A DNA stretch of 17,232 bases from Pseudomonadota bacterium (GCA_023419055.1 JAEZYO010000986.1:1-17232); one strand, 5' to 3'; positions 1-7,331 are shown, numbered from the stretch's first letter. Numbers and translations are program-made. The notes: generated by a model not told the origin, from the letters alone.

Positions 1-2
1 TG

Positions 3-1283
3 CTCCGCGTGCCAAGCTCGGTCCTCGCCCCGCTCTGGGGACGCCTCCTTCCGGATCAGGCAACGGTGAACCTGGATCTGGTGCCCGATCGCTACCGCCA
101 GTCAGCGTGGTTTCGGGATCGCAGCAAAGTCGCGTCCGCCCCGCCTAGTGGGGCGCTCACCCCGCCCCGCCCCGCGATCGTGATCTTCTTCACCATCGAC
201 GCGTTCCGCGCGGATCTGCTGGAACGAGAAGAGACTGTCGCTCAGCTGCCGGAGCTCTCCGCCCTGCGGCGCGAATCCGTCTACTTCACCCAGGCGCGCT
301 CACCGACACCCTCCACGTTCACGTCGGGCGCCGCGATCTTCGCCGTCCGGCACTTCTCGCAGCTCGAATGGGGCAGGGACGACAAGGGCAAGAAGTTTCT
401 CGCCGACAGCAGGCCGCGTTTCCCCGAACTACTGCAGCGAGCCGGCGTGCGCACCGTCAACGTGATGGGGGTCACGCTCGGTCAGTTGGACGCAGCCAAC
501 GGCGCCCTGCGCGGCTTCGACGTCGAGATGCGCCCCGGCAAGACCAAAGCTCCGGGCAACGCCGTGGTCAGCAAGATCATCAAGGATCGGCCCGACCTGC
601 CTCGCCAGTCGACCCTCTACTACAGCCATTTCATCGAGCCGCACGTCCCCTACGACCGCGCCGGCAAGCACGGCTCCAGGTTCGAGCGCTATGTCCGCGA
701 AGTGGCGCTGGTCGACGAGGAGATCGGCCGGCTGCGCAAGCACCTCCGAGATAGAGGCCTCGATCAGAACACCATCTGGATCATTTCAGCCGACCACGGC
801 GAGGGCTTCGGTGAGCACGGAACGTACAGCCACGCGCTCAACGTCTACGAAGAGGCCGTTCACGTGCCGCTGATCGTGCACGTGCCGGGCGTCCCGGCGC
901 GCGAGATCAGCGAGGCCGTCAGCGTGATGGACGTGGGACCTACCCTGCTCGATCTGTTCGGTGTTCCCGTACCGGGCAGCTACATGGGTCAGAGCCTGCT
1001 GCCTCTGATCGCCGGAGAGTCGAAGAAGCTGACACGCCCGGTCGCGGTCGATAGTGGGCGCCGCATTCAGGCGTTCTACTTCGAGGACGGCAAGAAGGTG
1101 ATCTTCGACATCAAGCAGCAGACCACCGAAGTCTACGACCTGAAGGTGGACCCGGGAGAGCGCCAGAACCTCGCGGACAGCGGCGCCCCGGGCATCGCGG
1201 AGGCCATCGAAACCGCCAGGCTCTACTTCCAGACGCACGAATTTCGCGCGCCCGGCTACAAACAGCCGTGGCTCAAGTTCTGA
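3..1283 (+). CDS. Sulfatase / alkaline-phosphatase superfamily hydrolase, 5' end cut by window edge
   Basis: A GTG at position 9 would give 424 residues, but the frame stays open to the left edge, so the true start and perhaps N-terminal membrane segments lie outside. Residues are numbered from that GTG. The family's metal-binding elements are visible: FTIDAFRAD (61-69, Asp64), HFIEPHVPYD (207-216) and SADHGEGFGEHG (260-271, Asp262/His263), followed by EEAVHVPLIVHVPG. Near the C-terminus VYDLKVDPGERQNLAD is the usual sulfatase 'YDL..DP.E..NL' ending. The canonical formylglycine signature CxPSR is absent. The equivalent region reads SPTPSTFTSG (98-107), so Ser or Thr would have to be the nucleophile, as in phosphoethanolamine-transferase or LtaS-like relatives. 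The superfamily is clear. The substrate (sulfate ester, phosphate ester or phospho-headgroup) is not. A hairpin follows the stop directly, and the next gene starts 63 bases downstream. Confidence 0.85.
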   Translation, partial: LRVPSSVLAPLWGRLLPDQATVNLDLVPDRYRQSAWFRDRSKVASAPPSGALTPPRPAIVIFFTIDAFRADLLEREETVAQLPELSALRRESVYFTQARSPTPSTFTSGAAIFAVRHFSQLEWGRDDKGKKFLADSRPRFPELLQRAGVRTVNVMGVTLGQLDAANGALRGFDVEMRPGKTKAPGNAVVSKIIKDRPDLPRQSTLYYSHFIEPHVPYDRAGKHGSRFERYVREVALVDEEIGRLRKHLRDRGLDQNTIWIISADHGEGFGEHGTYSHALNVYEEAVHVPLIVHVPGVPAREISEAVSVMDVGPTLLDLFGVPVPGSYMGQSLLPLIAGESKKLTRPVAVDSGRRIQAFYFEDGKKVIFDIKQQTTEVYDLKVDPGERQNLADSGAPGIAEAIETARLYFQTHEFRAPGYKQPWLKF

Positions 1284-1285
1284 AG

Positions 1286-1307
1286 GTTCGGGGGTGAACC
1301 CCCGGAC
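1286..1307 (+). terminator. Hairpin just after the sulfatase-like gene, possible terminator
   Basis: Nine-base arms (1286-1294 and 1299-1307; core CGGGGG/CCCCCG, one G-T wobble) enclose a TGAA tetraloop. The hairpin starts two bases after the stop codon. No T-run follows, so it would be an imperfect intrinsic terminator or an mRNA 3'-end stabiliser. Confidence 0.45.
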
Positions 1308-1346
1308 ACCTTCCGAGCCCCGGGCACGGCCGGTAAGGTGTGGCTC

Positions 1347-2357
1347 GTGAACGTCAGGCTCCTGATCGACGCCATGGTTCAGCAGACGACCGTGCTGATC
1401 GCGCAGTTGTCCACGGCGGCGGGGATCCGTGCTCCCCTCGCGCACGTCGCCGACCAGGTGTTCGTCGAGCTTGCGCGCGAGCTCGAAGCGCAAGGTGTGG
1501 GGCGTAAGGTCGTCGCCGACATGTTCGGCCTCGCTCTGCGCGGCTACCAGAAGCGCGTCCAGCGCCTGACCGAGAGCACGACCTTCCGAGAGCGGACGCT
1601 CTGGGAGGCAGTGCTCGAGTACGTCCGCGGGCGCGAGCACGTCACACGCCGAGAAGTTGCCGAGCATTTCGCCAAGGACGACGAAGACGCGCTCGGCTCC
1701 GTGCTCCACGATCTGGTTGCGAGCGGGCTCGTCTACTCGTCCGGTCAGGGTCGCAACACCGTCTACCGCGCCACCGCGGAGAGCGCCTTCGCCGCCCTGG
1801 TCGACGAGACCACGGCCGAGTCCGTACAGTCGATGGTTTGGGCGCTCGTCTATCACCAGCCGGGAGTCGGCGCGCCCGAGCTCGCCGAACGGCTGCGCCT
1901 CGAGCCCGCGCTCGTCGACGCGGCGATCCAGACCCTCGTCGGTGAGGGGCGGTTGCAGGTCGTCGGTTCGGGAGCCGAGCAGCGCCTGGAAGCGGCCACC
2001 CTGGTCGTGCCCGTCGACTCCGAGAGCGGCTGGGAAGCCGCGGTCTTCGATCACTTTCAAGCCATGGTCGGAGCGATCGGTCAAAAGGTGAGGCGCGGCG
2101 CGCTGCGCTCCAAGAGGTCGGACCGCGTGGGAGGCTCGACGATCACGTTCGACATCCACTCGGGTCATCCCCTCGAGCAAGAGACGTTGAACCTCTTGCA
2201 AAGGGTCCGGAGAGACGTCAATGAGCTCTGGGATCGGGTCTGTGCGCACAACGCAGCGCACCCCATCCCCGAGGAAGAGCGAGTTCGGGTCCGATTCTAC
2301 TTCGGTCAGAGCGTGATCGGGGGCGACGAGGACCTGGTGGCGGGAGAAAAATCATGA
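1347..2357 (+). CDS. Multi-HTH, DUF6502-like DNA-binding protein
   Basis: The start is placed at GTG 1347 because AAGGTG (1335-1340) lies six bases upstream. An in-frame GTG at 1338 would add three residues and has no ribosome site. The product is 336 residues with no signal peptide. The N-terminal ~75 residues (from RLLIDAMV through ALRGYQKRVQRL) resemble the DUF6502 helix-turn-helix region. Two winged-helix-like units follow: about 85-142 (WEAVLEYVRG, then REVAEHF and a wing ending NTVYRAT) and about 163-212 (MVWALVYHQPGVGAPELAERL, then VGEGRLQVVG). The C-terminal ~110 residues are not recognised. Its stop overlaps the ATG of the next lipoprotein gene (ATGA), so the two are probably translated together. 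A role as transcription regulator is inferred from the HTH units; no target is visible. Confidence 0.75.
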   Translation: MNVRLLIDAMVQQTTVLIAQLSTAAGIRAPLAHVADQVFVELARELEAQGVGRKVVADMFGLALRGYQKRVQRLTESTTFRERTLWEAVLEYVRGREHVTRREVAEHFAKDDEDALGSVLHDLVASGLVYSSGQGRNTVYRATAESAFAALVDETTAESVQSMVWALVYHQPGVGAPELAERLRLEPALVDAAIQTLVGEGRLQVVGSGAEQRLEAATLVVPVDSESGWEAAVFDHFQAMVGAIGQKVRRGALRSKRSDRVGGSTITFDIHSGHPLEQETLNLLQRVRRDVNELWDRVCAHNAAHPIPEEERVRVRFYFGQSVIGGDEDLVAGEKS

Positions 2358-3982
2358 AGTGGGATCGCGCGCTCATCGTCTTCGGCGTCGCCGGCCTGTT
2401 CGCGGGCTGCGGCGGAGAGACGAGCACGAGCACGAACGAGACGGGAAACACGAACTGGCTGAAGGAGTGCTCGACCGATCTCGATTGCGGCACGTTGTCT
2501 TGTTACTGCGGGAGCTGCCGTGAAACCTGCGGCGGAGTCGTGGACTGTAGCTCGAGCCCCGAGCAAGCCTGCGCGCCGCATTCGAGCCCCGAGGACGAGC
2601 CTCTCGAGGATGTCAGCGCTTCGCCGCTCCTCACCGATGACGACGCAGACATCACGGACGTGACTCGGGGTCCCGGCTCGTCCATCTACGTCACCGGTGG
2701 CAAGGGCAAGTACCAGTCCGACCTCAGCGACACCTATTCCGACTTCTGGTTGGCCCAGATCGACTCCGCAGGCGAGCTCACTTGGGAGGTGCGCGAGCCG
2801 ATTGACGAGACCGACTCGATGGGGATCTCGCTCGCGTACTCCGGGAGCTCGGGGGCCGAGGCGTTGACCGTCTTGAGCACGCGCTACGTCGACGGTGATC
2901 GCACTCTCGTCCGCTACTTCGACGCTGAGGGCAACGCCGTCGGGAGCGAGCAGCGCGCTCCCGAGTTCGAGGTCACGCGTTCACACCCGTCTTCGGTGAG
3001 CTTTCTCGGGGGGTTCGAGGCCGATCGAGCCGTGGTGGTCCCGCTCGAGGCGCCGGGGGACGAGTGGCCCGCCGAGTTTCGGGGCGTCGACGGGGGCAGG
3101 AGCAGCGTGACCGACATGGCAGTCGCGAGCGACGGCAGCGTTGCGGTCGTCGGGCACTTGGGCACGGATCCGACGAGCAACGAGACCGTTCCGTGGGCGA
3201 GCGGTCTCGACAGCAACGGCTCCGCGATGTGGGCGCACGCCTTCCCCGTGAGCGATCGATCGCACTGCGAGGCGCGTGGAGTCGCCCTCGCCAACGGTGG
3301 GGTCACTCTCGTTGCCGGCGAATGCTCTGGAAATTGGCTGAAAGGGATCGCGCGCGACGGCAGCGTGCGCTGGGAACGGCACTTCGAGGAAAGGATCGGC
3401 GCCATTGCAACGTCGGGGTCGGGCTACTTCGTCAGCACGGGCACGGGCACGCGCGGAGCCGACGCGCTCGGGACCTTGCTCGCATTCGACGAACAGCACC
3501 GGCTGCTCTGGCGGGTCCGAGAAGCGGGCTGCGAGGCCTTCCATCGCCTGATCCCGATCGACGGCGCCGTGGTGGCAGTGGCGCGTTGCGACGACGGCAT
3601 TTTCGTCGGGTTGTATCGGCCCTCCATGGATTCCGAAGCCTGTGCGTGTGGCGAGGGACCGCTGCCGCTCGAGTGCGGATGCGATGATGATCGCTGCATA
3701 GACACCGCAGCCGAGGCTCGGCAGGCGTACCGGTGCATGGAAGTGCCGTCGCCGCCCAGCATCGAGACGGGCTGCGGCTACCTTTCGATCTCGATGAGCG
3801 CCGGGCTCTCCGCGAGCACCTACCATTATGACGCGCTCACCGAGCAGCTCGTGGGATTCCAGGCGACGAACGACGTGGCGCCGACGTCTTGCGAGCTCGG
3901 TGACATCCCCGACTGCCCAGAAGCCGTGCGTTGCACGCCCTGCCTGGAGTTCGCGACCGACGAGCTCCCGTACTGCGACTGA
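2354..3982 (+). CDS. Cys-rich lipoprotein with four propeller-like repeats
   Basis: 542 residues. A short signal peptide ends in the lipobox LFAGC (Cys19), so this is a predicted secreted lipoprotein. Residues 39-73 hold a Cys-rich module with about eight cysteines (CSTDLDC...CYCGSCRETC). About four repeats follow near 99-145, 252-298, 305-341 and 348-388. Each has a short strand such as DGSVAVVG, then a D..G...W ending (SAGELTW, SNGSAMW, RDGSVRW, EQHRLLW). This pattern fits bacterial beta-propeller or SBBP-like repeats. A second Cys-rich stretch (430-541) closes the protein. Many myxobacteria encode such outer-surface lipoproteins, and their functions are mostly unknown. The ATG overlaps the preceding regulator stop by four bases, with GGAG at 2343-2346 as ribosome site inside that gene. 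Ligand or adhesion roles are possible but unproven. Confidence 0.8.
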   Translation: MKWDRALIVFGVAGLFAGCGGETSTSTNETGNTNWLKECSTDLDCGTLSCYCGSCRETCGGVVDCSSSPEQACAPHSSPEDEPLEDVSASPLLTDDDADITDVTRGPGSSIYVTGGKGKYQSDLSDTYSDFWLAQIDSAGELTWEVREPIDETDSMGISLAYSGSSGAEALTVLSTRYVDGDRTLVRYFDAEGNAVGSEQRAPEFEVTRSHPSSVSFLGGFEADRAVVVPLEAPGDEWPAEFRGVDGGRSSVTDMAVASDGSVAVVGHLGTDPTSNETVPWASGLDSNGSAMWAHAFPVSDRSHCEARGVALANGGVTLVAGECSGNWLKGIARDGSVRWERHFEERIGAIATSGSGYFVSTGTGTRGADALGTLLAFDEQHRLLWRVREAGCEAFHRLIPIDGAVVAVARCDDGIFVGLYRPSMDSEACACGEGPLPLECGCDDDRCIDTAAEARQAYRCMEVPSPPSIETGCGYLSISMSAGLSASTYHYDALTEQLVGFQATNDVAPTSCELGDIPDCPEAVRCTPCLEFATDELPYCD

Positions 3983-4021
3983 TCGCTCACGGCTGCTCGA
4001 GCCGTGCTACGACGGCCGCGC

Positions 4022-4630
4022 ATGCGACGCTTCGTGGTCATCGGCCGGACGGCGACGGCCTCGCCCGACTTCCTGCTCCGGGATTTGCCGGGAACGAGCG
4101 GTCGCCTGGATGTCTTGCTGCGTTGCGTGCGCGCCGGGCTCCTCGTCTCGCATGGGTTGAGAAAGGACACCCTCGTGTACCTCGTCCTGCTGGGCGGGTC
4201 CGAGGCGCCGCGCGCACTGCGCTTCGACGGCGCGGCCGCGCGCTATGTCCGGCCGGACGAGTACAGCCTGGCCACGACCGTGAAGAAGGCGCTCTCGGTA
4301 CCGATCGACGCCAGCGGTTTCGTTCCTGCTCGCACCGGTATCGCCGTCGCACGCGGCGGACTCGAAGTGGTGCTCGAAGACTTGCCCCCGCTCGTGAGCT
4401 ACGTGCTCGACGTCGGCGGCGCGGATATCCGGGAGGCCGCGCTCGATAGCGAAGAAAGCGTCTTCTTTCTCGGGGACCACTTGGGCCTGGACGCGGAGAC
4501 TCGCCTCCGGCTCGACTCCTTCGGCGCGAGGCCGATCGCTCTCGGCCCCGTCAGCGTTCACGCCGATGACGCGATCACGCTCGTCGCCAACGAGCTCGAT
4601 CGTCGAGCCGTGACCGCTGAGCACGACTGA
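4022..4630 (+). CDS. trmY: TrmY-like SPOUT RNA methyltransferase (COG1901/DUF358)
   Basis: 202 residues from ATG 4022. An upstream GTG at 4004 is also in frame, but family members begin M-R-x-F-V-V-I-G, which matches MRRFVVIGRTA here. The alignment to archaeal TrmY is recognisable along the whole length: SPDFLLRDLPG (14-24), GRLDVLLRCVRAGLLVSHGLR (27-47), VYLVLLGG, ALRFDG, the SAM-site FFLGDHLGLD (148-157), ALGPVSVHADDAIT (173-186) and the closing NELDRR (190-195). TrmY N1-methylates pseudouridine 54 in archaeal tRNA using SAM and works after Pus10. Bacteria normally carry m5U54, so the substrate here is uncertain. From memory, archaeal enzymes have Cys in the HADHCIT motif; here that position is Ala184. 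No Shine-Dalgarno sequence is obvious. The neighbours give no RNA-related context. Family assignment is strong; the reaction is not established. Confidence 0.88.
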   Translation: MRRFVVIGRTATASPDFLLRDLPGTSGRLDVLLRCVRAGLLVSHGLRKDTLVYLVLLGGSEAPRALRFDGAAARYVRPDEYSLATTVKKALSVPIDASGFVPARTGIAVARGGLEVVLEDLPPLVSYVLDVGGADIREAALDSEESVFFLGDHLGLDAETRLRLDSFGARPIALGPVSVHADDAITLVANELDRRAVTAEHD

Positions 4631-4692
4631 GCGCGTACGCCATAGTCAATTCTCCGGGAGAAGACGGGCTCCGCCCGCGTTCCGGGATTCCC

Positions 4693-4705
4693 TTTCGATT
4701 CGAAA
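4693..4705. promoter_or_regulatory. 13-base palindrome upstream of the PhoD-like gene
   Basis: TTTCGA and TCGAAA flank a single T in the 136-base gap between the trmY-like gene and the phosphatase gene. It sits 61 bases before the ATG in a locally AT-richer patch, so it could be an operator. A small hairpin (CGGGC-TCC-GCCCG, about 4659-4671) lies further upstream and might end the trmY transcript. Both are inspection-only calls. Confidence 0.25.
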
Positions 4706-4753
4706 TCAGCTCTATTCGCTGGCCGAGGAACGAGCCGGAGGAGGAAGCCCGGC

Positions 4754-4761
4754 GGAGGAGG
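4754..4761 (+). promoter_or_regulatory. Strong ribosome binding site of the PhoD-like gene
   Basis: GGAGGAGG lies five bases before ATG 4767, in a purine-rich leader that also contains another GGAGGAGG at 4737-4744. It fixes the start codon and predicts efficient translation, unlike most genes here, which have weak sites. Confidence 0.7.
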
Positions 4762-4766
4762 ATCTC

Positions 4767-6221
4767 ATGGCGCTCAAGACGACGGTTGTGGGGCACACCA
4801 GCATGACGACCAGCCGAGTGCTGGCGATCTTCGACGAGACCTCGGGGCACGCTCGGCTCGTGTACAAGGACGGGGCGAACGAAGCCCACGTCGACGCGCC
4901 TATCGTCCCGGCCGCGCCTTACGGGCTCGCTGCCTTTCAACTCAAGGGGCTCTCGGGCGCCAAGGTGACGTACGGGGTCGGAGCCCATGGCCCCGCCGGG
5001 CCACCCGAGCCGATCGCGGTGCTCGGCGCCAACACGGCGACCTTCCGCCCGCTCGCGAGCGGCCCTTTGCGCGTCGGCCTCGTGAGCTGCAACGACATCG
5101 ACAATCGCTCCATTCCCAAGGAACGACGCGGCGCGCTCTGGCGCGAGCTCAAGCGCGTGGTCGCCGAGGAGCGAGTGGACCTCCTGGTGCACGCGGGCGA
5201 TCAGATCTACGGCGACGGCGCGCCCGTCGGCTGGAGCGCGAGCGAGGGCCGCGCCGCCGCGTACCGCCGCCACTACGTGAACGCCTGGTCTCACCCCGAC
5301 GTCGCGGCGGTGTTGAGCTCGGTCCCCAACGTCATGATGTGGGACGATCACGAGATTTACGACGGCTACGGCTCGAACGACAACGATCCCACCGAGGCGG
5401 CGCAGCTTCGCTATCGCGCCGCAGAGCAAGCTTTTCGCGAGTTTCAGGTCGCGCTAAACCCGCCTGATCGCTTGAGCCAGAGCGGCTTCGGATGGGTGGG
5501 CAAGTACGGGGAGCTCGCGATTGTCGCCGTCGACGGCCGCTCTCAGCGACGCTGGAGCAGGGGCGCCATCCTCGGCAAGCAGCAGCTCGATGATCTCGAG
5601 CTCCGGCTCAACGAGCTCGCGGGTCTCGGGCTGAAGCACCTCTTCGTCGTCGTCGGCACTCCCGTCGTCTACCTGCCGCTGATCGCGGCAGAGAAGCTCG
5701 CCGGGGTCTTCAGCCCTTCTTCGGTCGATGACATCCGCGACGGTTGGTCAGCCTCCAACAACCGCAATGAGTGCCGACGCTTTCTGATGAGCCTCCTGAA
5801 TTTTGCCGGCCACTCTCCGAAGACGCAGGTCACGCTGCTCGCGGGCGACGTCCACGTGGGGACGCTCTCGCAGATCGATACCAAGCTCGGCTTCGGACCG
5901 CAGCGCATCCGGCCGCGGCTCTTTCAGATCACCTCTTCCGGCATCGCTCGGCCGGCGCCGAGCGGCGTGGAAGGCTTTCTGATGTCCGCGATCACGAACG
6001 GCGGCACACAAGCGCTCTTCAACCGGGACATCGAGGGCGTCCTCCGCAAGATCGACGGGCTCGAGCACGACTACTGCGTCTCGCACCGAAACTTCGCCGT
6101 CATCGACCCGAGCGACGGCCACGGCGAGTGGGATCGCAACGGCAACCTCTGGGTGCACTTCCACGTCGAGAGGAACGGCGTCACCGTCGTCGAGCAGTTG
6201 CTGCCCCGAAAGCTCGGGTGA
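4767..6221 (+). CDS. PhoD-like metallophosphatase (alkaline phosphatase D family)
   Basis: 484 residues. Residues 1-98 look like the small all-beta N-terminal domain of PhoD-like proteins. The catalytic metallophosphatase domain follows: VSCND (106-110), HAGDQIYGDG (142-151), MMWDDHEIYDGYGSND (190-205), LLAGDVHVG (358-365) and the family ITSSGIARP (388-396). These supply the Asp/Asn/His ligands of the metal centre. PhoD enzymes hydrolyse phosphomono- and diesters and are usually exported by Tat. No Tat twin-arginine or Sec signal is visible here, so this member may act in the cytoplasm. Its start is well supported by a strong ribosome site. The gene converges on the His-rich lipoprotein gene with only six bases between the two stop codons. 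Substrate is unknown; no Pho box was recognised by eye. Confidence 0.88.
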   Translation: MALKTTVVGHTSMTTSRVLAIFDETSGHARLVYKDGANEAHVDAPIVPAAPYGLAAFQLKGLSGAKVTYGVGAHGPAGPPEPIAVLGANTATFRPLASGPLRVGLVSCNDIDNRSIPKERRGALWRELKRVVAEERVDLLVHAGDQIYGDGAPVGWSASEGRAAAYRRHYVNAWSHPDVAAVLSSVPNVMMWDDHEIYDGYGSNDNDPTEAAQLRYRAAEQAFREFQVALNPPDRLSQSGFGWVGKYGELAIVAVDGRSQRRWSRGAILGKQQLDDLELRLNELAGLGLKHLFVVVGTPVVYLPLIAAEKLAGVFSPSSVDDIRDGWSASNNRNECRRFLMSLLNFAGHSPKTQVTLLAGDVHVGTLSQIDTKLGFGPQRIRPRLFQITSSGIARPAPSGVEGFLMSAITNGGTQALFNRDIEGVLRKIDGLEHDYCVSHRNFAVIDPSDGHGEWDRNGNLWVHFHVERNGVTVVEQLLPRKLG

Positions 6222-6227
6222 GCGCCG

Positions 6228-7187
6228 CTACTTCTTGTGCTTGTGCTTGTGCTTGCCGCCGTGGTCGCCGACGATGACGTGCGTGTCGTGATTGTGACCG
6301 TGTCCGTGTCCGTCGACCACGACGACGGCTGCGCGATTCTGTCCGGGTGGCCCGAACGGGGTGCCCTTGTAGTGTCCGCGACCTTTGCCGGGATGCCAGC
6401 CGCGAGCCACCCAGAAGACGCCGGGGCGATCGACCACGACCACGACACCCGGGCGGTAGCCGACCACGACCACGTGAGTGTCGTCATGGTCGTCCACCAC
6501 GATCAGCGTCGTCTTGCGCGGTAGCTTGGCGACGTCCACCGAGGCCACGTAGTAGCCGTCCGCGTGCAGCACGAGCTCGACTCGTCGCGGCGGGTCGGCG
6601 TCGAGCGCGAGCTCGAGCTTCTTCGGCTTCTTGCCGCCGTCGACCAGATAGACGCGCATCTCTCCGCTGTCAGCGTCGCCGACGAGCTCGTAGCGTTGCC
6701 CGTCGATGACGTGCACGTCGCCGCCGTGACCTCCCTTGGTGGCGGAAGGATCGGAGTTGTGTCGCGCGGCCTCGGTCAGGCCTTCGGTGCCTTCTTTCGG
6801 CACGTGCAGCGCTCCGGTCCAGGGCTTGCCGTCGAGCAGCAGCGCGTAGCGGACCTCCGTCACCCGATCGTCGAGCTTGGGCCCCTCGGCTCGGAGCACT
6901 CCCGCCTTTTCGTCGAGCGAGAGCGGCACCGTCTGCGTCTTCTTGCCGTCATCGGTCACGAAGGTGAGCTGGCCCGTGACGTTGCCCTTCTGAATGACGC
7001 CGCGATCGTTCTTCACCACGAGCTCGGCGAGTCCGCCCGGAGTGACGTTCCAGTGCAGCGTGCCCACGGCGCTCTTCTCCGCGAAGGTCGAGGCCGAGCT
7101 GAGAAGTTCCTCGGCCTTGGCCCGACTGCAGCCGGCTGCGACCAACAGAGAAAGCGCGAGACCAAGGTGAGCGATGCGGATTCCCAT
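6228..7187 (-). CDS. Lipoprotein with His-rich metal-binding tail
   Basis: The start is placed at ATG 7187 because it opens a good lipoprotein signal (MGIRIAHLGLALSLLVAAGC, lipobox Cys20). The frame stays open for 164 codons further upstream, but that part has no coding character. The product is 319 residues. Two beta-rich units are visible: about 41-130 (GTLHWNVTPGG through LLDGKPWTGALHVP) and about 152-225. The second contains HGGDVHVIDGQRYELV and GEMRVYLVDGGKKPK, a pattern I associate with periplasmic proteins near metal-efflux systems. The tail (233-319) is rich in Val, Gly and His: VVVVGY, GVVVVVD, DGHGHGHNHD and finally KHKHKHKK. Clustered histidines usually bind Ni, Zn, Cu or Co, so metal storage or buffering at the envelope is a reasonable inference. 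No efflux pump is encoded next to it. It is divergent from the HEIGH lipoprotein gene. Confidence 0.75.
   Translation of the reverse strand: MGIRIAHLGLALSLLVAAGCSRAKAEELLSSASTFAEKSAVGTLHWNVTPGGLAELVVKNDRGVIQKGNVTGQLTFVTDDGKKTQTVPLSLDEKAGVLRAEGPKLDDRVTEVRYALLLDGKPWTGALHVPKEGTEGLTEAARHNSDPSATKGGHGGDVHVIDGQRYELVGDADSGEMRVYLVDGGKKPKKLELALDADPPRRVELVLHADGYYVASVDVAKLPRKTTLIVVDDHDDTHVVVVGYRPGVVVVVDRPGVFWVARGWHPGKGRGHYKGTPFGPPGQNRAAVVVVDGHGHGHNHDTHVIVGDHGGKHKHKHKK
6234..6255. repeat. Tandem CTTGTG hexamers coding a Lys-His tail
   Basis: Three copies of CTTGTG (6234-6251) plus a partial fourth (CTTG). On the minus strand they encode the alternating Lys-His end of the lipoprotein. Such a microsatellite can change length by slippage, which would vary the number of His residues in steps of two amino acids. 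Confidence 0.7.
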
Positions 7188-7331
7188 GGTTCGAGGTGAG
7201 TGGCGAGAGCGACGAGCGATTAGCTCGTATCCTCGCAACCATCGAATATCATTGGCATTAGAGCGCTCCGATCGCCCCCTCACCGCGGACGACTCCTGGC
7301 GCTGAACGCCGGTGAGTATCCTACCTGTGCA
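7188..7331. promoter_or_regulatory. Divergent promoter region between two lipoprotein genes
   Basis: 144 bases separate the minus-strand His-rich lipoprotein (ATG 7187) from the plus-strand metallopeptidase (GTG 7332), so both promoters must lie here or overlap the genes. The middle (7240-7262) is AT-richer than the surroundings. A hairpin with six-base arms, ACGAGC (7212-7217) and GCTCGT (7223-7228) around GATTA, lies 24 bases before ATG 7187. No convincing -35/-10 pair was found by eye. Confidence 0.45.

Noticed and set aside
786..2261. 491-codon minus-strand open frame opposite the sulfatase and regulator genes
   Set aside because: Spans two real plus-strand genes and the gap between them, and its translation has no recognisable domain; typical antisense opening in high-GC DNA.
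2981..3826. 281-codon minus-strand frame opposite the propeller lipoprotein
   Set aside because: Low-complexity Arg/Ala/His translation with no family pattern; the plus-strand frame has a signal peptide and repeats.
4007..4624. 205-codon minus-strand frame opposite the trmY-like gene
   Set aside because: Almost exactly mirrors the plus-strand gene, which matches a known family end to end.
6234..6255. CTTGTG repeats as a CRISPR or regulatory array
   Set aside because: Only three hexamers, no spacers, and fully explained by coding of the Lys-His tail.
6564..7199. 211-codon plus-strand frame opposite the His-rich lipoprotein
   Set aside because: No start signal or family; the minus strand has a signal peptide, lipobox and His-rich tail.
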